Shown: positions 1 to 6,298 of the stretch, in pieces | Layout of the letters: every line of letters starts with the position of its first letter | How positions within the stretch are numbered: the first letter of the stretch is position 1 | Source of the DNA: Lachnospiraceae bacterium | GTDB taxonomy: Bacteria; Bacillota; Clostridia; Lachnospirales; Lachnospiraceae | Assembly: GCA_003447895.1 (NCBI GenBank) | Contig: DLYC01000203.1 | Coordinates: 1-7,833 of the forward strand | DNA length: 7,833 bases | Direction: 5' to 3' | The notes under the pieces: model-generated | Told to the model about the DNA's origin: nothing | Seen by the model: only the letters and a program-made list of their open reading frames with translations | The model's database searches: none | Program-made: the position numbers and the translations under genes

Positions 1-1309
1 CAGAGGACTCATCCTCGAAGTCTGCCTCGGTAAGTGTCTTGTGATCTTCGGGATAGTAGGTCAGACCATTGATCTCGAAGTGATCTGTGTCGTCGCGGAT
101 AATAAAGATCATAGAGCGACCCTGGTTGACGGTGACCTCGTTTCCGTTGTCATCGTAGAAGAGAGTGGGCTCATAGTCGTCGGCCTTGTTCCAGGTGACG
201 TGGATCATCTTTCCGTTCGTGATGTAGAATCCGTCGTCAACTTCCGGATCGGGCTCTTCGATGCGGAACCAGAGGTACTTGCTGGTTCCTTCCGCGCAGT
301 GCTCCCAGGCGCAGCGCTGAATGAAGACGTTGGTAAAGGAAAGCTGCTCGCCTGTCGCGCCGTCGCACTGATCCTCGCCGTAGAGAGTCTTGTAATACAG
401 CTTATCCTCCGGATTATAGGTGAGCGCGGAGTGCGTGACAGGGTAACTGCCTGCCATATCGATCTCTGTGGCATCGACAGCGTCGGGATACTGCTCAAGC
501 GTGTTGATCTCACCGTCTTTGGCAAAGGTGAAGTGCTTTTCTTTGTAATATCCCTCGCGGTGCTCGCGCTGGAAACCGGCCTCTTCGATCGCGTCATTGA
601 TGTGCTCGGAATCGGTATAAGCGGTGTGCTCCAGGGCGACACCGTCATGCGGGATCCGGTAGAAAGCGCCGTAGTCAGGGCCCATGACACCGCCTACGCC
701 GTTGATGTTGTCGACATCTTCGCGGGTGAGGTCATCTGCCACCCAGTCCACGGGTCCGCCGAAGTGGATGATGATGGGATCCCATTCAAGCGCCTCGTAG
801 ACGAAGTAGGAGCGGATGCTTCGGATATTGCCGATCCGGTCCAGTCCCTGCCAGTCCTGCAGAATGCCGAGCTGGCGGCTCATTTCGCCCTCTTCCATGA
901 TCTCATAGAAGACCTCGACCCTGTCCAGGCCGTATTGAGGCTGTGCCTGCTTGTTGATCGGATACATGACCGCGAGAGGGCGCTGCTTGAGGAGCTCCTC
1001 ATCCATGACTTCACCGGTCATGGGGCTTCTGGGAAGCTCCGGCTCCGGTTCAGGTTCCGGCTCGGGCGCGGGCTCGGGTTTCTGTTCCGCTTCCTGGGCA
1101 GCAGCGGCCTGGTCGCCGGCTGCCTCTGTGGCCGCACTGTCCTGAGCCTGGGCGGAGGTAGTATCTGCCACTGCGGTGTCCTCAGCTTCTGTTGTCTGTT
1201 CCGGTTCTTTTTCTACTGTCTGCTGGCCTGCAGAGGAGCCGCATCCGGTCAGTGCTGTTGAGAGTACAAGGGATACCGCTGTAAGAATGCAAAGACTTCT
1301 GTTTCGCAT
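1..1309 (-). CDS. DUF3048 (YerB-type) lipoprotein, partial at C-terminus
   Basis: This minus-strand frame is open from an ATG at 1309 to the left edge, giving 436 codons without a stop. An AGGAGG site at 1315-1320 sits 5 bases before the ATG. Residues 1-23 are a lipoprotein signal peptide with lipobox L20-T-G-C23. Residues 24-96 are a tether rich in Ala, Glu, Gln and Thr that ends in a Pro-Glu run near residues 78-91. The folded part starts at about residue 109 (QRPLAVMYPINKQAQPQYGL) and continues through RIGNIRSIRSYF (158-169), IIIHFGG (about 179-185) and LEHTAYT (226-232), to the C-terminal segment VNQGRSMIFIIRDD (about 394-407). This order is typical of DUF3048 proteins such as Bacillus subtilis YerB, whose biochemical role I do not know. 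The usual Asn-Asn-His after the opening strand is replaced by Pro-Ile-Asn-Lys, so it is a divergent member. It should be anchored on the outer face of the membrane. Only a short tail is likely missing. Family call is confident; function is unknown. Confidence 0.9.
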   Translation of the reverse strand, partial: MRNRSLCILTAVSLVLSTALTGCGSSAGQQTVEKEPEQTTEAEDTAVADTTSAQAQDSAATEAAGDQAAAAQEAEQKPEPAPEPEPEPEPELPRSPMTGEVMDEELLKQRPLAVMYPINKQAQPQYGLDRVEVFYEIMEEGEMSRQLGILQDWQGLDRIGNIRSIRSYFVYEALEWDPIIIHFGGPVDWVADDLTREDVDNINGVGGVMGPDYGAFYRIPHDGVALEHTAYTDSEHINDAIEEAGFQREHREGYYKEKHFTFAKDGEINTLEQYPDAVDATEIDMAGSYPVTHSALTYNPEDKLYYKTLYGEDQCDGATGEQLSFTNVFIQRCAWEHCAEGTSKYLWFRIEEPDPEVDDGFYITNGKMIHVTWNKADDYEPTLFYDDNGNEVTVNQGRSMIFIIRDDTDHFEINGLTYYPEDHKTLTEADFEDESS

Positions 1310-1355
1310 AAAGTCCTCCTGATATTAAGTATTTTATGTTTCCCAAAATATAAAC

Positions 1356-1401
1356 ACAGTATTATTCTATTCGATAACAAACAAATTTGCAACAGTATTG
1401 T
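1356..1401. repeat. Pair of direct repeats over the DUF3048 promoter
   Basis: ACAGTATTAT at 1356-1365 recurs as ACAGTATTGT at 1392-1401, 9 of 10 bases identical and 36 bases apart. One copy touches the predicted -10 element and the other touches the -35 element of the minus-strand promoter. They could be a two-site operator. They could also be chance similarity in AT-rich DNA, which is a serious alternative here. Confidence 0.35.
1364..1392 (-). promoter_or_regulatory. Promoter of the DUF3048 lipoprotein gene
   Basis: On the minus strand, TTGCAA (1387-1392, 4 of 6 matches to the -35 consensus) lies 17 bases before TAGAAT (1364-1369, 5 of 6 matches to the -10 consensus). Transcription would start near 1357 and give a leader of about 48 bases before the ATG at 1309. 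The surrounding DNA is very AT-rich compared with the coding regions. The call rests on consensus match and spacing only. Confidence 0.6.
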
Positions 1402-1421
1402 AATAATTATGTAATAATAAT

Positions 1422-1441
1422 TCCGCGGAGCGATTTCGAAA
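1422..1441. promoter_or_regulatory. Two adjacent 8-bp palindromes between divergent promoters
   Basis: TCCGCGGA (1422-1429) and TTTCGAAA (1434-1441) are both perfect 8-base palindromes, separated by 4 bases. They lie about 30 bases upstream of the minus-strand -35 element and about 43 bases upstream of the plus-strand -10 element. That is a plausible position for a regulator acting on both genes. No known operator sequence is recognised. Confidence 0.3.
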
Positions 1442-1480
1442 GACAATGCAATGCAGCAATTCCCCCGAGCCTGCTCTTCA

Positions 1481-1489
1481 TGATAAAAT
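1481..1489 (+). promoter_or_regulatory. Extended -10 promoter of the clostripain-BspA gene
   Basis: TGATAAAAT holds a TG-n extension followed by TAAAAT, which matches the -10 consensus at 5 of 6 bases. No convincing -35 element is found 16-18 bases upstream, where the DNA is a pyrimidine run (TTCCCCC). An extended -10 can work with a poor -35. Transcription would start near 1496, about 50 bases before the ATG at 1547. Confidence 0.45.
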
Positions 1490-1511
1490 AGAGACAGCAG
1501 CAATGAATCGA

Positions 1512-1524
1512 CCCGCGCCGCGGG
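1512..1524 (+). promoter_or_regulatory. GC hairpin in the leader of the clostripain-BspA gene
   Basis: CCCGC (1512-1516) and GCGGG (1520-1524) pair around a 3-base GCC loop. All five pairs are G-C. The hairpin ends 9 bases before the ribosome site at 1534-1539, so it leaves that site free. It may affect leader stability, but the stem is short. Confidence 0.35.
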
Positions 1525-1533
1525 CCATCATAT

Positions 1534-1539
1534 GAGGGA
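1534..1539 (+). promoter_or_regulatory. Ribosome binding site that fixes the start at 1547
   Basis: GAGGGA lies 7 bases before the ATG at 1547. An in-frame ATG at 1532 would add five residues (MRDPR), but it has no ribosome site before it and itself overlaps this one. Starting at 1547 also gives a standard signal peptide beginning MNKRS. Confidence 0.7.
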
Positions 1540-1546
1540 TCCACGC

Positions 1547-4500
1547 ATGAATAAACGAAGCATACTGGCACTTGTGGTGTGCATGGCAATGGTACTTGCG
1601 TCCTGCGGATCTTCCGCGGGGAGCCCGGCGCAGGTTTCTCAGGAGGCGGGGACCGGACAGACGTCAGGACAGATGAAAGCCGAAGAGAGCACAGCCACGG
1701 AGAATGAAGAGGCAGCTGCGGAGAATCAAGGGGCAGGCGCGGAGAATCAAGGCGCAGCCGCAGAGAGCGGAAAACCGGACCTCGTCATCATGGGAAAAGA
1801 GGATACGGATTATAACCGGGCCGCGCAGAACAAGCGGGTGGCGGAGATGGACGTAAAGGTGTCTGCGCTTCATGCTTCGACAGAGCTGCCGGTCATAGCG
1901 GACAAGGACTACACGGTCATGGTCTATATTGTCGGCTCCAATCTTGAGAGCCGGTACGGCGCCGCCACAAATGACCTCAACGAGATGATCGGAGCCGGCA
2001 TTGACTACAATAAGGTCAATCTCCTTGTCTATACAGGAGGCAGCAAGAGGTGGAACAGCGATATTTCCAACACCTACAACAGCGTCCTCAACATGGTGGA
2101 CGGAGAGAGCCTTCAGGTTGCGGCCAAGACAGGGGAGACGGCCGATATGGGGACGCCGCAGACGCTGGCGGACTTTATCAATTACTGTACGACAAACTTT
2201 CCGGCCAGGCACTACGGACTTGTGCTGTGGGACCACGGCGCGGGGCCTCTTTGGGGATACGGAAGCGACGAGCTCTTTAGTAATGACAGCCTCCTTCTCG
2301 ACGAACTGAAGACCGCGATGGACCAGACCGCCTTCGGTGGGAGCCAAAAACTTGACTGGGTCGGATTTGACGCCTGCCTGATGGGCTCGATCGAGAACGC
2401 GAATCTGTGGAAGGACTACGCGAAGTATCTGGTCGGCTCGGAGGAGCTTGAACCCGGAAGAGGATGGGACTACAGTTTCCTGAGCACCCTCAACAGCACG
2501 GACGACGCGAAGAAGATCGTAAGCTCGATCGTGGATTCTTACGGCCGGTACTATGAGGAAAACAGATCGGAATTCTTTAATCCGGATATCACGCTCGCCG
2601 CAATGGACCTGAGTGCCCTTGGCGATGCAGTAAAATCGGTCAACGCACTCTTCGACGTCATGAGTGAAGGAATCGAGGAGGGAGAGTATGCCGCTCTGAA
2701 CCGGGCGCGCGGAAAGACCAAAGCATTTGGCCTTAGCGTCTCGGGAACAAGGGAGGGCGCCTACGATCTTTTGGATCTTAGGAATCTGGCGGAGAATCTC
2801 AAGGATCTCTATCCCGGAGAATGCGCGGATGTGACCGCTTCACTGGACCGGATGATCGTCAGAAGTACAGCCAATGTCAGCGGTGCGGGCGGCGTCTCGA
2901 TCTATCTTCCGGGAGACAACCAGGAGCTCTACAGCGTTTCCGGACAGCTCTACACGGCGGAAGCCTCTCTCTCAGAGCCCTACCGGGAGTTTGTCGACGC
3001 CTATATGGATGCGTGGACGGAAGGCGTAAACACGGACTGGGGGTTTGAAAAGATCGAACAGGGAGACGGGGAACTGACCCTTCAGCTCACGGAGGAGCAG
3101 GTCAGGAACGCGTCACTGATCCATTATTCTGTCCTTCAGCGCAATTCCTTCGGCGATTATGCCATCACAACGGGAAGGGTGGCGATCGAACCGGACGAGA
3201 ACAATATTTTGCATATTCCGGGGGACCCGATGATCCTGGCGGCGGTCACGGATATGGAGAACTACGCGGTTCCCCTCACCTGCACGCAGATCGAATCGGG
3301 AGAAGAGGAGAGCGTATACAGGACCATCGGCACGTATCTTACGCCGGGGCATGAATTTAAGGATGTGGATATCAACCAGGATGAAAGCGTGGTCATTACC
3401 GCTAAGAACAGGAACGGGGAGCGGGAGGCCCAGATCCTGGATATCACCTCGTCGGCCGGAAGCGCCGGGGCAGGGGGAAAAGAGTCTGTCGACGTATCCA
3501 ATTTCGATTCCGTGGTCAACGCGGGCAGTATTTCCCTGTCGCCCGGACGCGATGAGGAGGGGAGGCTCAAGCCTTTCCATGAGTGGGAAGCCTCAGGCTA
3601 TGAGATGTATCCGATGAGCCTTGACCGGGGCTTTAAGACCGTGATGAAACCGATCTCTGAGTTCAATCACAGTTTCATCTGTCAGGTCGTTGTAAAGGAC
3701 GTCAACGGAAACCAGCACGGAACGGAGTACTTCGAGTACAGCTTTGACAAAGACAAGCATGTCGAGGAGATCGAGACACCCGGCGGAACCTTGTACGCGG
3801 AAGTGACAGAGGAGGGAGCAGAGATCACAGAGTATGAGGGGACGGATGAGATCTTAGAGATTCCCGATTCCGCAGGAGGAAAACCGGTCACAAGGATTGC
3901 CGACAACGCGTTCGCCTCCAAGAAGACCCTCAAGGAAGTGGTTCTTCCCGACACAGTGACGGAAATCGGGTCCGAGGCTTTTTTTGCCGACAGTGAACTC
4001 ACAAAGATTGTCCTGCCTGGGAATCTGAAAACGATCGGGATCAGTGCCTTTCGAAGGAGCGGACTGAGTGAGATCGAGATCCCGCAGAGTGTGGAGTCGA
4101 TCGGAAGGGCTGCCTTTGCGGACACCGCGCTCTCAAGCGTTACGCTCCCGGATCAGATCCGCTCGATCGGGTCAATGCCTTTTAGCCGCTGCAGGCAATT
4201 AAAAGAGATTAAGCTCAGCGGTGACAACCCGGCCTATAAAACCGTGAACGGCGTTTTGTACACCAAGGACGGGAAACTTCTTGTCCAGTACCCCTGTGCG
4301 GCGGGCGGGGAATACCGGGTCGAGGAAGGCACCGAGGAGATCGGCTACGGCGCTTTCGCGGATGCGGTGATCGAGGGAGTGATCTTTCCGGAGTCCCTCA
4401 AGACGATCGGGAACATGGCGTTTTATGAGTGCCTGGACCTGCGCTCGCTCGACCTTCCGGATTCCCTCGAGACCATAGGAGACACGGCATTCGGATACTA

Positions 4501-6112
4501 TTATATACTCGCCTTCGGAAAGACCATGCCGCGCATGGATTCCATACACATCGGACCGAACGTGAAGTATATCGGATCCGGGGCATTTAACATGATCGAC
4601 ACAGCTGTCATCGAGGTAGATGAAGCCAATGAGCAGTTCGCGTCGGTCGGGGGATTTGTGACGAGCAAGGCCAAGGATGTGATCACCTACGTTCCTGCCG
4701 GCATGAGATCGCCGATCGTGATCCCGGATGGAATCACGACTTTGCAGGACGAACTCTTCGCGGAAATGGATATAGAGACGGAATTTGTGATCCCTGACAG
4801 CACCTTCAGAATGGGCGAGAGAGTCTTCCCCTGCAAGTACGGCGAGAGAGACGAAGAGGGAAATATGACCAGGATCTACAACATCAGGATCCACTGCTCG
4901 GAGGGGTCCGCGGCGGAGAAGTATGCGCACATGTATGAGATTCCCTGCGACAATGAGACCGATCCGGAAGAACTTCGCTACGAGGAGGTAACGGAGGAAG
5001 TTCCGGAGACAGAGGAGTCTCAGGCGCAGACAAGAGTCTGGAACGTGTACAAAAACCGGGCAGAGCTCGTGAAGCTTGCCGCAGAGGATTCCGGGACGAT
5101 CACCATTCCCTCTGAATACAACGGACTTCCGGTGACGGCGCTCAAATTTAAGCAGTCTGTCACGGATTCGGAGTCCACCCGCGCGATCAGAGTCGTCATT
5201 CCGGATACGGTGCAGAAGATCGACTGGGAATTTTTTGGCACATGGTATTATCTTCAGGAACTGGAGGTCGATGAGAACAACAGCGCTTATGTCAGTATAG
5301 ACAGCGTGTTATTTACCAAAGATCAGGAGACGCTCGTCGGCTATCCCCAGAAAAAGGCGGATCCCGAGTACGAAGTGCCCAGGGATGTGGAAACGATCTC
5401 GAAGAAAGCGTTCTATATGAATCCGCTGATCGGGAAAGTGACTTTCCCCAGGTCCCTCCGCACGATCGGGGACCACGCCTTCTGCAGCTGCACGGCGCTG
5501 AAAGAAGCCGTGTTCGCGAAAGGCCTCAAAAAGATCGAGAGCTGGGCCTTTAACAGCGCGAAGCTTCAGAATGTGGAACTTCCCTCCACTGTCACGGAGA
5601 TCGGAAACTCGGTGTTTACAGTGACCGAAACGTTCGGCGAGATCGTGCTTCCGGAAAAGCTGGAAAAACTCGGCTACAATGCGTTTGCCGCGCCTTATGG
5701 TGAGAGCTTCAGCCAGGATTCCCTGAGAATTCCGGCCAAGCTAAGAGTCAGCGACAAGATCATGCGCGGGGTCCTTCTTGGCAGATATGAAGTGGACGAG
5801 AAGAATCCTTACCACTCTGAGGCGAACGGCGCGCTCATGAGTAAAGACGGAAAGACGCTCATCACGGTCCCGACACAGGCGGAGGGAGACTTCACAGTGC
5901 CGGAAGGCACTCTCTACATCCGCTACGGCGCTTTTGACGAGTGCGATCAGATCACCGATGTGTATCTTCCGGAATCTCTCCTGGATATCGGAGATATCTA
6001 TAAAAAAGACTATGAGACCGGAGAATACTATTATGTCATTCACTGTCACGAGGGGACAGAGGCGCAGAAGGTGCTGGATGCCAGAAAGGTTCCCTGGACA
6101 GCGATCGAATGA
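1547..6112 (+). CDS. Clostripain-family (C11) cysteine protease lipoprotein with two BspA-like LRR domains
   Basis: The protein has 1521 residues from the ATG at 1547. Signal peptide 1-20 ends in lipobox L17-A-S-C20. A disordered tether (21 to about 118) carries a three-copy 7-residue repeat. Residues 119 to about 490 form a peptidase C11 domain: DYTVMVYIVGSNLES (121-135), LVLWDHGAG with predicted catalytic His230, and VGFDACLMGSIE with predicted nucleophile Cys277. Asp275, two before the Cys, matches the acidic residue that helps C11 enzymes prefer Arg or Lys at the cut site. SEELEPGRGWDY (298-309) is also typical. Both catalytic residues are present, so activity is expected. Residues 491-765 are a middle region of unknown role. 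Residues 766-1134 and 1166-1521 are BspA-type leucine-rich repeats (for example LPDTVTEIGSEAF), divided by an acidic linker. The repeats probably bind a ligand or surface. The protein should be lipid-anchored outside the cell. It has its own promoter and ends in a weak terminator. Substrate is unknown. Confidence 0.93.
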   Translation: MNKRSILALVVCMAMVLASCGSSAGSPAQVSQEAGTGQTSGQMKAEESTATENEEAAAENQGAGAENQGAAAESGKPDLVIMGKEDTDYNRAAQNKRVAEMDVKVSALHASTELPVIADKDYTVMVYIVGSNLESRYGAATNDLNEMIGAGIDYNKVNLLVYTGGSKRWNSDISNTYNSVLNMVDGESLQVAAKTGETADMGTPQTLADFINYCTTNFPARHYGLVLWDHGAGPLWGYGSDELFSNDSLLLDELKTAMDQTAFGGSQKLDWVGFDACLMGSIENANLWKDYAKYLVGSEELEPGRGWDYSFLSTLNSTDDAKKIVSSIVDSYGRYYEENRSEFFNPDITLAAMDLSALGDAVKSVNALFDVMSEGIEEGEYAALNRARGKTKAFGLSVSGTREGAYDLLDLRNLAENLKDLYPGECADVTASLDRMIVRSTANVSGAGGVSIYLPGDNQELYSVSGQLYTAEASLSEPYREFVDAYMDAWTEGVNTDWGFEKIEQGDGELTLQLTEEQVRNASLIHYSVLQRNSFGDYAITTGRVAIEPDENNILHIPGDPMILAAVTDMENYAVPLTCTQIESGEEESVYRTIGTYLTPGHEFKDVDINQDESVVITAKNRNGEREAQILDITSSAGSAGAGGKESVDVSNFDSVVNAGSISLSPGRDEEGRLKPFHEWEASGYEMYPMSLDRGFKTVMKPISEFNHSFICQVVVKDVNGNQHGTEYFEYSFDKDKHVEEIETPGGTLYAEVTEEGAEITEYEGTDEILEIPDSAGGKPVTRIADNAFASKKTLKEVVLPDTVTEIGSEAFFADSELTKIVLPGNLKTIGISAFRRSGLSEIEIPQSVESIGRAAFADTALSSVTLPDQIRSIGSMPFSRCRQLKEIKLSGDNPAYKTVNGVLYTKDGKLLVQYPCAAGGEYRVEEGTEEIGYGAFADAVIEGVIFPESLKTIGNMAFYECLDLRSLDLPDSLETIGDTAFGYYYILAFGKTMPRMDSIHIGPNVKYIGSGAFNMIDTAVIEVDEANEQFASVGGFVTSKAKDVITYVPAGMRSPIVIPDGITTLQDELFAEMDIETEFVIPDSTFRMGERVFPCKYGERDEEGNMTRIYNIRIHCSEGSAAEKYAHMYEIPCDNETDPEELRYEEVTEEVPETEESQAQTRVWNVYKNRAELVKLAAEDSGTITIPSEYNGLPVTALKFKQSVTDSESTRAIRVVIPDTVQKIDWEFFGTWYYLQELEVDENNSAYVSIDSVLFTKDQETLVGYPQKKADPEYEVPRDVETISKKAFYMNPLIGKVTFPRSLRTIGDHAFCSCTALKEAVFAKGLKKIESWAFNSAKLQNVELPSTVTEIGNSVFTVTETFGEIVLPEKLEKLGYNAFAAPYGESFSQDSLRIPAKLRVSDKIMRGVLLGRYEVDEKNPYHSEANGALMSKDGKTLITVPTQAEGDFTVPEGTLYIRYGAFDECDQITDVYLPESLLDIGDIYKKDYETGEYYYVIHCHEGTEAQKVLDARKVPWTAIE
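1697..1759 (+). repeat. Three-copy 21-base tandem repeat in the protease tether
   Basis: Three 21-base units at 1697-1717, 1718-1738 and 1739-1759 encode TENEEAA, AENQGAG and AENQGAA. The last two differ at only two bases; the first is more diverged. They lie in the tether between lipid anchor and protease, where copy number can change without breaking the reading frame. Confidence 0.8.
3842..4948 (+). other. First BspA-like leucine-rich repeat domain (residues 766-1134)
   Basis: This segment encodes consecutive units of the form I-P-x-[ST]-[VL]-x-x-I-G-x-x-A-F, such as LPDTVTEIGSEAF and LPDSLETIGDTAF. It holds two 23-residue inserted modules (residues 894-916 and 1028-1050). It ends in the cap IRIHCSEGSAAEKYA (from residue 1113), a closing element common in proteins of this class. 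BspA repeats occur on bacterial and protist surfaces and often bind proteins; the ligand here is not known. Confidence 0.85.
5033..6109 (+). other. Second BspA-like leucine-rich repeat domain (residues 1163-1521)
   Basis: After an acidic linker (about residues 1135-1162, rich in Glu), the repeat fold starts again with GTITIPSEYNGLPVTALKF, which resembles the opening of the first domain (ILEIPDSAGGKPVTRIADNAF). Two more 23-residue modules lie at 1245-1267 and 1420-1442. The domain closes with YVIHCHEGTEAQKVLDARK (from residue 1496), matching the cap of the first domain. This second complete start-to-cap unit suggests an old internal duplication. Confidence 0.8.
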
Positions 6113-6160
6113 TCGGAGCACTTCAAGACTCCGGTTTTCCCCGAGTTTACAGAGATTTAT

Positions 6161-6177
6161 GGTGCCGGGCACCTTTT
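6161..6177 (+). terminator. Weak intrinsic terminator after the clostripain-BspA gene
   Basis: GGTGC (6161-6165) and GCACC (6169-6173) form a 5-pair GC-rich stem with a CGG loop, followed by TTTT (6174-6177). It lies 49 bases after the stop codon. The stem is short and the T run is small, so read-through into the next gene is possible. No better terminator is visible in this gap. Confidence 0.35.
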
Positions 6178-6205
6178 GACTTTGCGTGGATATTAGTGGT
6201 ACTAT
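6176..6205 (+). promoter_or_regulatory. Promoter of the 346-residue lipoprotein gene
   Basis: TTGACT (6176-6181, 5 of 6 matches to the -35 consensus) is followed after 18 bases by TACTAT (6200-6205, 4 of 6 matches to the -10 consensus). A TG-n extension sits directly before the -10 (TG at 6197-6198). The -35 overlaps the T run of the preceding terminator. Transcription would begin near 6212 and give a leader of about 87 bases. Confidence 0.6.
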
Positions 6206-6222
6206 CGTATATCATATTAAGA

Positions 6223-6246
6223 GCGTGTGGCCGGGAGGCCGCGCGC
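6223..6246 (+). promoter_or_regulatory. Strong 5' leader hairpin with a GNRA-type loop
   Basis: GCGTGTGGCC (6223-6232) pairs with GGCCGCGCGC (6237-6246) over 10 pairs, two of them G-U in RNA. The loop is GGGA, which fits the GNRA class. It begins about 11 bases after the predicted transcription start and has no T run after it, so it is not a terminator. A role in protecting the 5' end or in regulation is inferred only. Confidence 0.55.
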
Positions 6247-6263
6247 GTCGGCATGAAGATGAA

Positions 6264-6283
6264 ATGATCCGGCATCGGATCAT
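6264..6283 (+). promoter_or_regulatory. Perfect 8-pair hairpin just before the ribosome site
   Basis: ATGATCCG (6264-6271) and CGGATCAT (6276-6283) are exact inverse complements around a 4-base GCAT loop. The ribosome site AGGAGG (6287-6292) begins 3 bases after the stem, so it stays free when the hairpin forms. The sequence could be an RNA structure or a DNA operator downstream of the promoter. Confidence 0.55.
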
Positions 6284-6298
6284 ACAAGGAGGACTATT

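Noticed and set aside
1024..1076. GC-rich alternating run as a possible regulatory repeat
   Set aside because: It is explained by codons of the Pro-Glu tether in the DUF3048 lipoprotein.
41..1261. Plus-strand open frame of 406 codons
   Set aside because: It is antisense to the DUF3048 lipoprotein, has no ribosome site, and its composition (Val, Ile, Leu and Arg runs, then Gly-Arg-Phe runs) is what the complement of the real gene would give.
1532..1546. Earlier in-frame ATG for the protease gene
   Set aside because: It would add MRDPR before the signal peptide and has no ribosome site; the GAGGGA just after it serves the ATG at 1547.
1249..1589. Two short minus-strand open frames covering the divergent gap
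   Set aside because: They overlap the predicted promoters of both flanking genes and the start of the DUF3048 gene, and lack ribosome sites or protein-like composition.
1664..2347. Minus-strand open frame of 227 codons
   Set aside because: It is antisense to the tether and protease domain, has no recognisable domain, and its start lacks a ribosome site.
4199..4930. Minus-strand open frame of 243 codons
   Set aside because: It is antisense to the first repeat domain and rich in Arg, His and Asp; such shadow frames are common opposite GC-rich genes.
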